Shown in pieces: positions 48,058 through 57,559 of a DNA stretch of 64,000 nucleotides. The position numbers and the translations under genes were made by a program. Under the pieces are notes generated by a model. That model made no database searches. It was not told where the DNA came from and saw only the letters and a program-made list of their open reading frames with translations. Positions within the stretch are counted from its first letter, which is position 1. Each line of letters opens with the position of its first letter. The DNA is from Pseudomonas sp. W4I3. Its GTDB lineage: Bacteria > Pseudomonadota > Gammaproteobacteria > Pseudomonadales > Pseudomonadaceae. The DNA lies in contig NZ_JAUSXS010000001.1 of assembly GCF_030816195.1 (NCBI RefSeq), positions 434,001 through 498,000 of the forward strand. Reading direction: 5' to 3'.

Positions 48058-51000
48058 AGCCGCTCCGGCAGGCTGAAGCCGCTGAGCACCCGGCTCTTGA
48101 ACGGATTGAAGGCGCTGTTGGCGCGCAGCTCGTAGGCGATGCTTGCGCCGTCGACCCGCAGGCGCAGGTTGAAGCGGTCCGGCGAGTTGCCGGCGGTAAG
48201 GTCCGATTGCTCCAGCAGGCGGAACCAGGCCCACGGGCCGTCAAGGGTTACGCCGGAGCGCCCGCTGGCCGACGGCGGCATGATCGACAGCCGCACCACG
48301 CCACTGCTGCCGGGGTTCGGCCATTGCATCGCCACCGGACGGCTCGGGCCGTGGTCGTAGCTCAGTTGCTGGCCGTCGAGGTCGAGCAGGAACTGGGTGA
48401 TGGTCGGGTCCATCGACACCGGCTTGAGTTCGAAGCGCACGATGGGTTGCGTGCCGCCGGACCTGAAGAACGCGTCCCGAATCGTCGCCGCACGCTGGAA
48501 GGTTTGCAGCACGCCTGGCGCAATGCCGAGCTTCTGCGCCGCGCCCGGCTGCCAGCGCCAGGTCTGGGCCGAGGTGTCTACGTAGGGCTGCAGGTACTTG
48601 CGAAAGTAGTTATCCATTACCCCGCCGACGCCGAAAAACTGGCCGAAGTCATCCAGGGTGGCGTCCCGCGCACTGCCCGGCGACATCGGGTAACGGCCGG
48701 CCAGGGACTGGCGATACACATTGACCACTTCACTGACCCAGGCCGCGTTCAACTGGTTACGCACCCCGCCCATCATGCTGTTGGTGGTGGAATTGACCAC
48801 CGACTTGACCATGCCCTGCACCAGCGGCGGCTGGCGTTCGGCATTCAGGCTGACCCGCGTGGCCGCAGCCGCCGCCTGGTTCTTCGCCTCGCCCAGCAAG
48901 GCATCACCGCTCGCCCCGACCATGGCACTGACCTGCACATACAGCGCGTTCATGTCCGACAGCAGGCCGTCGATGGCCGCCGGCTCGCCTTCGTTCTTAC
49001 TGACAATGCTGTTGAGTTCGGCAAAATGCGCGGTGACCGGGTCATCCGCAGCTGCGGGCGCGCTGGCGCTCGGCTGCTCCTGGCCGAGCAGGCTGCCCAG
49101 GCGTTCCTTGAGCTTGTCGACGCCGCCCTCCACTGGCACGCCTTTGGCCGCCAATTGGCGCTCTTCGGCTTGCAGGTCGGTTTCCTTGGCCACCGCCACC
49201 AGCAGCTTTTTCAATGGCGAGGTCGGCCCCGAGATCACCCGCAGCACATCGGCCGCCTGGGCCACGCTGGTGATCGGCACAAAGTCGATGTCTGCCAGCA
49301 ACGCATCCCACTGGCGCTGATAATCCTGGAAGTACAGGCGGCGCACATCGGCGGCCAGGCTCACCACGTTCTGCTGGTCGGCCTGTTCCTGGCCGAGCAC
49401 CCATTGCTCTTCCGCCAGGGTGCCGGTCTGGTTCAGGCTGCTCAGCAAAAACCCTTGGCGATAGCCCTTGGCGGTGAAAAACCCGCTCAGCGGTTCGCCC
49501 AACGGCTTGCCGCTCTTGCGGCTGAACACCAGCGCGGCGTCACGGCCGGCGGCTTCATTGATGCGAAAGTCCGGGATGCCTTCAGGCAGTTTCTGACGCT
49601 TGACCCGGTCGTAGACGCGCTGTGCCACCGGCAGCTGCTGCAGTTGGCGACGCAGGTCATCGATCAGGCGTGGGTCGAGGCGCGCATTCGGTGGGTGGCG
49701 GTCAAACAGCGCCTGCAAATGCCCGGTCAACGCCTGGCGCTGATCGGCCGGCAGGTCACGTGGCAGGTTGCGGTCCCAGTCGAGGGCGATCCAGGCCTTG
49801 ATGAAGTCCGGGTCGTAATGCTCGATGTCGGCCAGCATCAGGTAGGCCTTTAAGCCTTCGTAGAGAAAATCCGAATTGCCGCCGCCGTGCAGTTGCTCTT
49901 CGATGCGCGTGACCAGGCGCGGCGCAAAGACCGCGATCAGCAACTTGCGATAAACGCTCGCCGACTCGGCTTCGAGCATGTCGCCCTGGTAAAGCCCCAG
50001 CCCTTCGGACCAGTTGGGCGAATCTCCCGCCAGATGCTTCACCGCGTTGAGCAACGGCAGCACGGCCAACACATCACGCTGCGCCGGGCTCAGGGTTTGC
50101 ACGGCCTGGCCCAGGGGCGCGACCTTTTGATCGACCTGGGCGATATACGCCTGGTTGGCGCGATAACTCACCCACCACAGGCCGCTGACCACCACCACCA
50201 CGGCCACGGTAGCGGCCAGTACACCTCGGGCGATCCACTTGCGACGGCGCTCGACTTTCGGGTTTACCCCCACCAGGCCACGCTCGGCAAAGGCCACGGC
50301 GGTGAACAGTTTTTCGATGAAGTAACTGCGTCCAGTGCCGCTCTGGCGCGCCAGGTGCTGACGGTCCAGGTTCATGCTCTGGGCCATGGCGCCGATCAGG
50401 CGGTCAATCGGGCTGCCTTCCTGGGTGCCGCTGGTGAAATACACGCCGCGCAACAGCACGCGCTCTTCGAAGGCGTTGGGTTTGAACACGCCCTCGAGGA
50501 AGCTCTGCAGGCAATCTTTCAACGCACCGAACTGCTGCGGGAAACCGTAGATCAAGTCGCGGCGCGCCGGGTCACGCTCCTGTTGCAGACGTTCCACCAA
50601 GCGCTCGTTGAGGCGTTGCTCCAGACCGGCGAATTCGCTTTGCAGGTGCGCCAGCGGGCTGTCGCTGTGTTTGCCGTCATCCAGGGCGAAGGTCATGCCC
50701 CACACCTGGGCGCGCTCTTCCTTGCTCAGGTTGTCGAAGAACTCCATGAAGCCCGGCACCAGGTCGAGCTTGGTCAGCATCAGGTAGATCGGAAAGCGCA
50801 CGCCCAACTGGGTGTACAGCTCCTGAATACGCAGACGGATCGCAGCGGCATGGGCGGCGCGTTCGGCGTCGGTGCCGAGCAGCAGGTCCGACAGGCTGAT
50901 GGCAATGAAGGCCCCGTCGATCGGGCGGCGCGAACGCTGCTTTTTCAACAGGTCGAGAAAGCCCAGCCAAGCGGCTTTATCCACCGTGGAGTTGCTGTCC

Positions 51001-51554
51001 TGGGTGGTGTAGCGCCCGGCGGTGTCGAGCAACACGGCTTGATCGGTAAACCACCAGTCGCAGTTACGCGTGCCGCCGACGCCACGCACTGCCCCGGCGC
51101 CCAACTGCGCGGCCAATGGGAAGTGCAGGCCGGAATTGACCAGCGCAGTGGTCTTGCCCGAACCCGGCGGGCCGATGATCACGTACCACGGCAGTTCGTA
51201 AAGGTTGCGGCGCTCGTCGCCACCCAGCTTGGCCTTTTTCAGCAGCGTCAGGGCTTCGTCCATGCGCTGGCGCAGGGTGCTGAGCTCTTCGGCGGTGGCG
51301 ACGCTGTTGGGGTCGGCCGGGGTCTCCGCGGCCAGGCTGCGCATGACTTCGGCGGCCTGACGGCGCGCCTGGATGATGCGGAACACTCGGTAGGCAATCC
51401 ACAGCGCGAACACCAGGATGATCAGCGCCCAGCGGCGCCCTTCGGGTACAAGCATGTCGAGCAACGGCCCGACGAACCAGATGATCAAGCTCAGGGCGAT
51501 CAACCCCAGCACAGGGATCACCCAGCGAATCATGAAACTGAAAAACGCCTTCAC
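48054..51554 (-). CDS. tssM: T6SS membrane complex protein TssM (IcmF)
   Basis: The 1166-residue inner-membrane protein has two N-terminal helices (about 10-30 and 41-58), Walker A GPPGSGKTT at 128-136 in the cytoplasmic ATPase-like domain, a third helix (about 445-468) and a large periplasmic domain including the ImcF-related and DUF1215 parts. The start is GTG (51552-51554), in a GTGA overlap with the tssL stop. It bridges inner and outer membrane with TssL and TssJ. Confidence 0.96.
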   Translation of the reverse strand: MKAFFSFMIRWVIPVLGLIALSLIIWFVGPLLDMLVPEGRRWALIILVFALWIAYRVFRIIQARRQAAEVMRSLAAETPADPNSVATAEELSTLRQRMDEALTLLKKAKLGGDERRNLYELPWYVIIGPPGSGKTTALVNSGLHFPLAAQLGAGAVRGVGGTRNCDWWFTDQAVLLDTAGRYTTQDSNSTVDKAAWLGFLDLLKKQRSRRPIDGAFIAISLSDLLLGTDAERAAHAAAIRLRIQELYTQLGVRFPIYLMLTKLDLVPGFMEFFDNLSKEERAQVWGMTFALDDGKHSDSPLAHLQSEFAGLEQRLNERLVERLQQERDPARRDLIYGFPQQFGALKDCLQSFLEGVFKPNAFEERVLLRGVYFTSGTQEGSPIDRLIGAMAQSMNLDRQHLARQSGTGRSYFIEKLFTAVAFAERGLVGVNPKVERRRKWIARGVLAATVAVVVVVSGLWWVSYRANQAYIAQVDQKVAPLGQAVQTLSPAQRDVLAVLPLLNAVKHLAGDSPNWSEGLGLYQGDMLEAESASVYRKLLIAVFAPRLVTRIEEQLHGGGNSDFLYEGLKAYLMLADIEHYDPDFIKAWIALDWDRNLPRDLPADQRQALTGHLQALFDRHPPNARLDPRLIDDLRRQLQQLPVAQRVYDRVKRQKLPEGIPDFRINEAAGRDAALVFSRKSGKPLGEPLSGFFTAKGYRQGFLLSSLNQTGTLAEEQWVLGQEQADQQNVVSLAADVRRLYFQDYQRQWDALLADIDFVPITSVAQAADVLRVISGPTSPLKKLLVAVAKETDLQAEERQLAAKGVPVEGGVDKLKERLGSLLGQEQPSASAPAAADDPVTAHFAELNSIVSKNEGEPAAIDGLLSDMNALYVQVSAMVGASGDALLGEAKNQAAAAATRVSLNAERQPPLVQGMVKSVVNSTTNSMMGGVRNQLNAAWVSEVVNVYRQSLAGRYPMSPGSARDATLDDFGQFFGVGGVMDNYFRKYLQPYVDTSAQTWRWQPGAAQKLGIAPGVLQTFQRAATIRDAFFRSGGTQPIVRFELKPVSMDPTITQFLLDLDGQQLSYDHGPSRPVAMQWPNPGSSGVVRLSIMPPSASGRSGVTLDGPWAWFRLLEQSDLTAGNSPDRFNLRLRVDGASIAYELRANSAFNPFKSRVLSGFSLPERL

Positions 51555-52840
51555 TCGACGCCCTCCGCCAATACGGTGATTTCAACCCGACGATTGCGGG
51601 CACGGCCTTCGGCAGTACTGTTGGTCGCCAACGGCTCGGTGTCGCTGCGGCCCTCGGCGCTGAAGCGCTCGGCCTGGCCAGTCTTGGCGGCAAGGATGTC
51701 CAGTACCGACTTGGCCCGCGCTTCGGACAGCGCCCAGTTCGACGGGAAGCGCAGCGTGGCAATCGGGCGATTGTCGCTGTGGCCGGTCACTCGGACCTGG
51801 CCCTTGACCTTGCGGATCGCGTCGGCGATACGCAGCATCAGCGGCTGGTAGTCATCGACGATGCTGGAGCTGGCGGACGCGAACAGTTCGTCACCCCGAA
51901 TGGTCACGACAGAACGGTCGACCTTGTCCTCCACCGCGACGCGGCCGGCCTTGATGTCCTCGGCCAGGAACCCGGCCAGGCGCGGCCGCTCGATGACTTT
52001 CGGCTGCGCCACCGGACGGTCGATGGCCTGCACCGGGATCTCGCCCAGGGCATGGATATTCTTGAACACCGGTTCGGCATCCGACGCCAGCTTCATGCGC
52101 AAGCCAAACAGCAACGCCAGCAGCAGCGCCAGGCCGATCGCCACGGCGATCCACGGCGGCATGAACTGCGCCAGGCGATCGCGCGCCACGGTGACGCCGC
52201 GCCAGTGTGGCGACAGCTCCCGCTCATGCTCGCCGCGAGCGTTGCGAATCGCCGCTGCGGTGCGCTCGCGCAAGGCTTCCAGCTGGCTGCGCCCGTCGGT
52301 CATCACGCGGTAGCGCCCTTCGAAACCCAGGCACATGCACAGGTACAGCAGCTCCAGCAGGTACAGACGTTCTCGCGGGCTTTGCAGGCAGTGGTCGAGT
52401 AACTGGAAAACCTTCTCGCCGCCCCAGGCCTCGTTGTGCACGGTGATCAACAAGCTCTGCTTGCCCCAGTCACTGGTGCTGCCCCACGGCGTGCTCAACA
52501 CGGCTTCATCCAGGGCGGTGCACAGCGCGTAACGGGCCAGCAGCACTTCGTTGCGCGCCACACCGGCGGCTTCGGCGCGCTCTTCAAATTGACGCAGATA
52601 GGCCAGCAATTGTGCGCGCAGGCTAGCCGGCGCCGGGTGCGCGATGGTGTTGCGCAACCGCGTCAGCAAGGCCAGCAGCGGGCCGGCGGCGCTTTCCAGC
52701 GGGTTGAGGCCCTGGCTCTTGCCGGTGAGCATCGGCGCGGCCGGCATCGACAAAGGCGCCGGCTCCGCACGCGCAGGTTCCGGCGCACGGCCGCCTGGGC
52801 GCGGCATGAACTGAGTGCGGTCATCATCATTGGGGTGCAT
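51551..52840 (-). CDS. tssL: T6SS protein TssL with C-terminal OmpA-like domain
   Basis: The 429-residue protein has a cytoplasmic IcmH/DotU domain (about 50-210, with LCTALDEAVLSTPWG), one membrane helix (about 228-248) and a C-terminal OmpA/MotB peptidoglycan-binding domain (about 285-425, with VTGHSDNRPI and NRRVEIT). The extended form anchors the complex to the cell wall directly, so no separate TagL is needed. ATG 52840 is clear. Confidence 0.95.
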   Translation of the reverse strand: MHPNDDDRTQFMPRPGGRAPEPARAEPAPLSMPAAPMLTGKSQGLNPLESAAGPLLALLTRLRNTIAHPAPASLRAQLLAYLRQFEERAEAAGVARNEVLLARYALCTALDEAVLSTPWGSTSDWGKQSLLITVHNEAWGGEKVFQLLDHCLQSPRERLYLLELLYLCMCLGFEGRYRVMTDGRSQLEALRERTAAAIRNARGEHERELSPHWRGVTVARDRLAQFMPPWIAVAIGLALLLALLFGLRMKLASDAEPVFKNIHALGEIPVQAIDRPVAQPKVIERPRLAGFLAEDIKAGRVAVEDKVDRSVVTIRGDELFASASSSIVDDYQPLMLRIADAIRKVKGQVRVTGHSDNRPIATLRFPSNWALSEARAKSVLDILAAKTGQAERFSAEGRSDTEPLATNSTAEGRARNRRVEITVLAEGVE

Positions 52841-52846
52841 CGCGGA

Positions 52847-54181
52847 TTATCCTCGGATCGCCCAGAAGGCCAGGTTCAAGCCCGGGAACTGCCCGGCGAT
52901 GTGGAAGGCGAAACCGCCGGAATTGCTCAGCTGCTGCCAGTGCTCGCTGCCCCGGTCCAGCTCGTAATAGGTGCTGCCGGCGTGGTATGGCAGTTGGCGT
53001 GGCGCCACCGGCAACGGCAGCAGGCCGATGCCCGGCAACTGCAGGTTGACCATGTCGCGAATGTGCTCCACCGAACCGACTTTGCTTTGCTGCCCGAAGC
53101 GCGCACGCAGGGTTTCGCCAGGCACATCGGCACGCACCACCAGAATGAAGCTGGCGCTGTCGAGCAGGGTCTTGTCGGCCAGCATAGCCACGTGGATGCC
53201 GTAAGCCTTCTCCACAATCGGGATCGGCGTGGCCTTGCTGTCGATCAACATCGACAGCGCCTCGCGCAGCGCCGCCATCACCGGGGCGTAGCTCAGGGCC
53301 AGGTCGTCGTGCTGGTACTGCGGGTATTCCAGGGGGCGCCGGCCTGAGGTGGAAAACGTCGAAAACTCACCGGCCAGGCTGACCAGCTCGCTGAAGAAGC
53401 GCTCCGGGTGCAGCGGGCTCAACTGGCTGAAATGCTGGAGCAGCGGCTGCGCGCGGTTGACCAGTTGCAGCAGCATGAAGTCGGCGATTTCCGACGCGCC
53501 ACCGGCACCCGACGCCACCACACGGCCAGCCAGGGCTTCGCCACGCTGGTGCAGCAGGCCGAGCAGTTCGCTGCGAAATGCGCTCAGCGGCTTGCTCGCG
53601 GCCACGTCCAGCACCGGAGGGATGTAGCTGTCATCCAGCACCAGTGCGCGGTCGGCACGTTTTTCCTTGATGCGCACCAGGCCAATAGCCGCGTAGTCAC
53701 TGATGCCGTCCTGGGCCGTCAGCAAACGCAACGCCCGCGAGCCCACGGCCACCGGCGCGCGGTTTTCGAAGGGCGCGTTGTCGTCGCGCACTTCACGCAC
53801 CTGGCTGACGTAACGCGCCGCTTCCAGGGCTTCGCCTGCGTCCACGGTGTCGCGCGCGCCTGCTCGCTTGAGCGGCAGGGCCAGGTAGACCAGGCCATCG
53901 CGCAGGTTGTCGTCGATATTCAGCGGGCTCGGTGCCAGGTCGTCGTGAGGGATATTGAACGGCGTGCCGTCAGGCAGCAGGCCCCGCGCCGACACGATTG
54001 CCAGTTTGCCCTGGGCGAGCAGGCCCTGGTCGATCAGCAACTCGGAGAACCCCCAGGCGCCAGCAGACAAAGGACGGCTGCGGGCGTCGATCAGGTTTTC
54101 CAGGTAACGGTCATGCTGCTGGAAGTGCTGCGTTCCGATGAACATGCCTTCCGACCAGACCACGCGATTGTTCCAGGACAT
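52847..54181 (-). CDS. tssK: T6SS baseplate protein TssK
   Basis: The 444-residue product begins MSWNNRVVWSEGMFIGTQHFQQHDRYLE, the TssK hallmark, and connects the TssEFG baseplate to the membrane complex. ATG 54181 is the family start; in-frame codons up to 54313 overlap tssJ and are rejected. Confidence 0.95.
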   Translation of the reverse strand: MSWNNRVVWSEGMFIGTQHFQQHDRYLENLIDARSRPLSAGAWGFSELLIDQGLLAQGKLAIVSARGLLPDGTPFNIPHDDLAPSPLNIDDNLRDGLVYLALPLKRAGARDTVDAGEALEAARYVSQVREVRDDNAPFENRAPVAVGSRALRLLTAQDGISDYAAIGLVRIKEKRADRALVLDDSYIPPVLDVAASKPLSAFRSELLGLLHQRGEALAGRVVASGAGGASEIADFMLLQLVNRAQPLLQHFSQLSPLHPERFFSELVSLAGEFSTFSTSGRRPLEYPQYQHDDLALSYAPVMAALREALSMLIDSKATPIPIVEKAYGIHVAMLADKTLLDSASFILVVRADVPGETLRARFGQQSKVGSVEHIRDMVNLQLPGIGLLPLPVAPRQLPYHAGSTYYELDRGSEHWQQLSNSGGFAFHIAGQFPGLNLAFWAIRG

Positions 54182-54198
54182 GGGGGCTCCGATTGCTG

Positions 54199-54708
54199 TT
54201 ATTGGGCTGGGCTGGAGGGAGTGGCCACGACGTCTGCGCGCACGGCACGCACGTCCAGGCTGATCTGATATTCGGTGTATTGGCGAGGCGGCACTTCGAT
54301 GACCGTGCGCCATTGCGCCCGGTCCAGTTCGCGATAGCCCACCAGCAGGCCGATCTGACGCGTGGACGGGTCGAGATCGCGCTGGATGCTCAATTGCTGG
54401 CCGGGCTGGATCACCACTTCGTCCTGGTCGAGCAGGTCCAGGCCAAGCGTGGATTGCGCCCGATCCGCCAGGGCGAAGTAATCGGAGCGCGCAAACGTGG
54501 CGGCATTTTTCAGCTCGAAAATGCGCACCCGTACCGGGGCGGCCTGGCCGCTGGCACCGGGGTTGAGCCCGGCGATCGCATGAAAGTGCAACTCGACGGC
54601 GGCCGTGTCCGCTTCAGCCTCGGCGGCGGCTTCGGGTTTGACCGCGTCTTTGGCACACGCCGTCAGCAGCAGCGCGGTGGCGGCTGCGAGTAAAAACCTG
54701 GGAATCAT
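54199..54708 (-). CDS. tssJ: T6SS outer-membrane lipoprotein TssJ
   Basis: The 169-residue lipoprotein has lipobox LLTAC with Cys 18 and a transthyretin-like beta sandwich (VRVRIFELKNAATFARSDYFAL, and VGYRELDRAQWRTVIEVPP). It anchors TssM at the outer membrane. It follows the fha gene and precedes tssK. Confidence 0.93.
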   Translation of the reverse strand: MIPRFLLAAATALLLTACAKDAVKPEAAAEAEADTAAVELHFHAIAGLNPGASGQAAPVRVRIFELKNAATFARSDYFALADRAQSTLGLDLLDQDEVVIQPGQQLSIQRDLDPSTRQIGLLVGYRELDRAQWRTVIEVPPRQYTEYQISLDVRAVRADVVATPSSPAQ

Positions 54709-54764
54709 CCTGCGTCCTCAATGACGTGTTTAGCTATCCGTTTTGTCCATCACTGCGACGCGGT

Positions 54765-56093
54765 TCAGCGTCGCTGTCGTGCGCTGTGCTCTTCGTAGGC
54801 CCGGCTGAATTCGCGGCCGAACAGGTCCTGGAAATCATCCTGGGCCTCGCGGGAAATATTGTTATAGAGCTCGGTGAACTGCTGCCAGTACTGGGCCTGG
54901 CGCGAGCCGTTGAAAATGCTCGAGAGGCCACCGGGCTTGCCCATGCGTTCTTCCAACTGTGCCGGTTCAAAGCGCAGGAGCAAATGCTTGATCGCCGCTT
55001 CCACGCCGGCCATCACCGCCAATTGGTGAGCGCGCAAGTCGTCGAAACTGTCACGTACCGCGACATCAGGCGCCATAAACGCCTGGTTGCCGTGACGCAG
55101 CAGCAGCAGTAACGCTTCGTCGGCATTCGGAGCAAATTTCAACGGATTGTTTTCAGCGGGGCGGATCATGGTTTGCTGCATGCGGAATTCACCCTTGAGG
55201 CTGGCGCGGGCACGCAATACGTCGATCAGGCCCTCCACCATCAGCCGGTAGCTGCGGCCAATGCTTTCCATCTGGGCGCAGGCATCGGCCTTGTCCAGGC
55301 GCAACTGATCAAGGCCCGCACCGCGCAGGAAGGCTTGCAGCAGGTCGGGTTGCTGCTGGGCATCGCCGACGGGGAGCGCAACCGGCTCGACCACAGGTGG
55401 CGGCGCAATAACCGGTGCCGGTGGCGGCGCAACACTGGCGACCGGCGCAGGCGCCTCGCCCAGCAGGTCCCAGTCTTCGGGAATCACCGAGCCTTGCACC
55501 ACGGGTGTTGCTGCGACCGGCACGGCAACCGGCGCCGGCGGGCGGAAATCGTGTTGCTCGGACGGCACATGGTCCGCCACGGTCGGCGGTGGCACGGCAG
55601 TGGGGCTGAGGAAGTCGAACAGGTCCGGCAGGGTTTCCATCGACGAGGCGCCCTGGAACTGCGGCGCGATCATGGGGATCGGCGCGGGTGTGCTTGCCAC
55701 CGCGCCCATCAGCGCTTCAAAGCTGTTCGGCGAATCACCGGCAAACGGCTGGCTGTCGAGGGCCTGCACGTTGAAGTCGATGCGCGCCTGGATTTCGTAA
55801 TCGCCGATACGGATCAGCTCGCCATCCTGCAGCGGCTCGCTGTTACCCCGGCGCAAACGGACACCGGCGTTAACCAACTCCACACCGTTGGTGCTGTTAT
55901 CGGTTAAGTAGTAACGGCCATCTTTGTATTGAATAACGCAATGTTGAGAGGAGACGAGACGCTCGGGGTCGGGCAATACCCAGTCATTTTCCGAACTGCG
56001 GCCGATCGCCATCGAGCCCTGGTTCATGGACTTTTCGGAGCACTGCCCAGGGGTAATCTTGTGATAACTAGTGATAGTCAAACACAGCGACAT
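54765..56093 (-). CDS. tagH: T6SS FHA-domain protein TagH (Fha1)
   Basis: The 442-residue protein has an N-terminal forkhead-associated domain (about 25-100, IGRSSENDWVLPDPERLVSSQHCVI and DNSTNGVELVN), a Pro/Ala-rich linker (about 145-225) and a C-terminal T6SS-specific domain (about 230-425). It is the phospho-target of PpkA. ATG 56093 is preceded by a full AGGAGG and starts MSLCLTITSYHKITPGQ; a longer frame to 56300 is not conserved. First gene of the leftward operon. Confidence 0.93.
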   Translation of the reverse strand: MSLCLTITSYHKITPGQCSEKSMNQGSMAIGRSSENDWVLPDPERLVSSQHCVIQYKDGRYYLTDNSTNGVELVNAGVRLRRGNSEPLQDGELIRIGDYEIQARIDFNVQALDSQPFAGDSPNSFEALMGAVASTPAPIPMIAPQFQGASSMETLPDLFDFLSPTAVPPPTVADHVPSEQHDFRPPAPVAVPVAATPVVQGSVIPEDWDLLGEAPAPVASVAPPPAPVIAPPPVVEPVALPVGDAQQQPDLLQAFLRGAGLDQLRLDKADACAQMESIGRSYRLMVEGLIDVLRARASLKGEFRMQQTMIRPAENNPLKFAPNADEALLLLLRHGNQAFMAPDVAVRDSFDDLRAHQLAVMAGVEAAIKHLLLRFEPAQLEERMGKPGGLSSIFNGSRQAQYWQQFTELYNNISREAQDDFQDLFGREFSRAYEEHSARQRR

Positions 56094-56097
56094 CTTG

Positions 56098-56105
56098 CCT
56101 CCTTG
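56098..56105 (-). promoter_or_regulatory. RsmA-like site overlapping the tagH ribosome site
   Basis: On the mRNA strand the ribosome site reads CAAGGAGG, a 7-of-8 match to the RsmA/CsrA consensus CANGGAYG. In P. aeruginosa the HSI-I fha1 and tssA1 leaders are RsmA targets. Nothing else in the leader forms an obvious hairpin, so this is tentative. Confidence 0.35.
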
Positions 56106-56373
56106 CTGATACATCGCGCGCGGACTATCCGGGGCTACGCGTGCCCGGATATCTCCGCCAGGTCGTGGAAACGACCGCCTGAATCTGTATTTGCCAGCAT
56201 GATCGCTGATCTTATCCGGCTTGCATGACAAAAATCCTCTACGACGGGCACCGTTCGACCCACCAGTCGCGCAGGTTGTTAAACACCGCACATCTGTCAC
56301 AGAGGGCGAATAGCTTACCTTGACAAGGCATAAGTACTACACCAAAAATGCACAACTTCTTGAACATCAGTGA

Positions 56374-56389
56374 TGGCACAGTAGTGGCA
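56374..56389 (+). promoter_or_regulatory. Candidate sigma-54 promoter of tssABC-hcp-tssEFG-clpV
   Basis: TGGCACAGTAGTGGCA matches the RpoN consensus TGGCACG-N4-TTGCA at all six -24 bases and four of five -12 bases with correct spacing. It sits 97 bp before the tssA GTG in the 392-bp divergent region 56094-56485, which shows no gene. No RpoN activator site was identified. Confidence 0.55.
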
Positions 56390-56485
56390 CCCTGAAAGTA
56401 TGACCAAGAAAACATGCAAAGTTCACCGCGCAACTAAAGCATGCAGCGCCCGGCATCTAACGGGCTGATAGGGAGATCGAATTCA

Positions 56486-57505
56486 GTGGATGTGCCGTTG
56501 CTGCTCACCGCCGTGTCCGCGTCCTCGCCCTGTGGCGATGACATGGAATATGACGCGCAATTTCTGCAATTGGAACGTGATGCCAAGGGCCAACCCGAGC
56601 GCAGCATGGGCGACTCGATCTTGCCCGCTGAGCCGCCCGAATGGCGCAGCATCCAGCAGCAGAGCCTGGACTTGCTGCAGCGCAGCAAAGACCTGCGCAT
56701 CACCCATTTCCTGCTGCAAAGCTCGCTTGCCCTGCAAGGCGTGGCCGGGCTGGCCGAAACCCTCACACTGATCGACGCGTTACTGCGCCAGTACTGGGCC
56801 GACCTGCACCCGCGCCTGGATGCCGATGACGACAACGACCCCACCGTGCGTATCAACGCGCTGTCCGGCCTGACGAGCGACACGACGATTCGCCTGCTGC
56901 GCGAAAGTATCCTCACGCGCTCGCGCACCTTCGGCCCCGTGAGCCTGCGCGCCGCACTGAACGCCAGCGGCCTGCTGAGTTTCCCCGACGAACAATTGGG
57001 TGCCCAGCAACTCAACGCGGCGTTCCTCGACAGCGATCCGCAACACTTGCAAGCCACCCGCGACGCCTTGAGCGCTGCGCGCGCCGCCTGCGAAGCCATC
57101 GAACAACAGGTCAACGAGCAGGTCGGTTCCGCCCAGGGCGTGGACCTCAGCGCGTTGAAACAGCCGCTCAAACAGGCCCTGCAACTGCTCAATCAAGCCG
57201 TACCCGGCAGCGACAGCAGCAGCGAACCCGAGGCTGTCAGTGAAGACAGTGCCCCCTCGGTGGATTACGCCGCCGCGCCCGCAGCACCGCGCCCTGTCGG
57301 CGATATCGCGAGCCGCGATGACGTGCTGCGCAGCCTCGACAAAATCCTTGCGTATTACACCCGGCACGAGCCTTCGAGCCCGCTGCCGGTGCTGTTGAAC
57401 CGCGCGAAGAATCTGGTGCACGCCGACTTCGCGGCCATCGTGCGCAATCTGATTCCCGACGGCATGTCCCAATTTGAAAACCTGCGCGGCCCAGACAGCG
57501 AATAA
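56486..57505 (+). CDS. tssA: T6SS protein TssA
   Basis: The 339-residue product has an N-terminal ImpA_N domain (1-130, DVPLLLTAVSASSPCGDDMEYDAQFLQLE) and a C-terminal part with AYYTRHEPSSPLPVLLNRAKNLV, typical of TssA1-type proteins that cap or prime the sheath. Start is GTG 56486, with GGGAG about 10 bases upstream; an ATG at 56441 would add a non-conserved 15 residues. Confidence 0.93.
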   Translation: MDVPLLLTAVSASSPCGDDMEYDAQFLQLERDAKGQPERSMGDSILPAEPPEWRSIQQQSLDLLQRSKDLRITHFLLQSSLALQGVAGLAETLTLIDALLRQYWADLHPRLDADDDNDPTVRINALSGLTSDTTIRLLRESILTRSRTFGPVSLRAALNASGLLSFPDEQLGAQQLNAAFLDSDPQHLQATRDALSAARAACEAIEQQVNEQVGSAQGVDLSALKQPLKQALQLLNQAVPGSDSSSEPEAVSEDSAPSVDYAAAPAAPRPVGDIASRDDVLRSLDKILAYYTRHEPSSPLPVLLNRAKNLVHADFAAIVRNLIPDGMSQFENLRGPDSE

Positions 57506-57559
57506 GCCGCCGGACCGTGCAGTAACAACACCGTCGCTCAAGCGACCAGGAGCAGCAAC

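Noticed and set aside
47341..48234. A 297-codon TagF as written
   Set aside because: It includes 59 unrelated leading codons that overlap tssM, and a C-terminus overlapping pppA that has no TagF character; the frameshifted gene 47403-48057 explains the region better.
43792..53347. Several 300-650-codon open frames on the + strand across ppkA, tssM, tssL and tssK
   Set aside because: They are antisense to well-recognised T6SS genes on the minus strand and show no ribosome sites or conserved motifs.
56130..56160. Second sigma-54-like element facing tagH on the minus strand
   Set aside because: GGGCACG resembles a -24 element, but the -12 position reads CCC instead of TTGC at the needed spacing.
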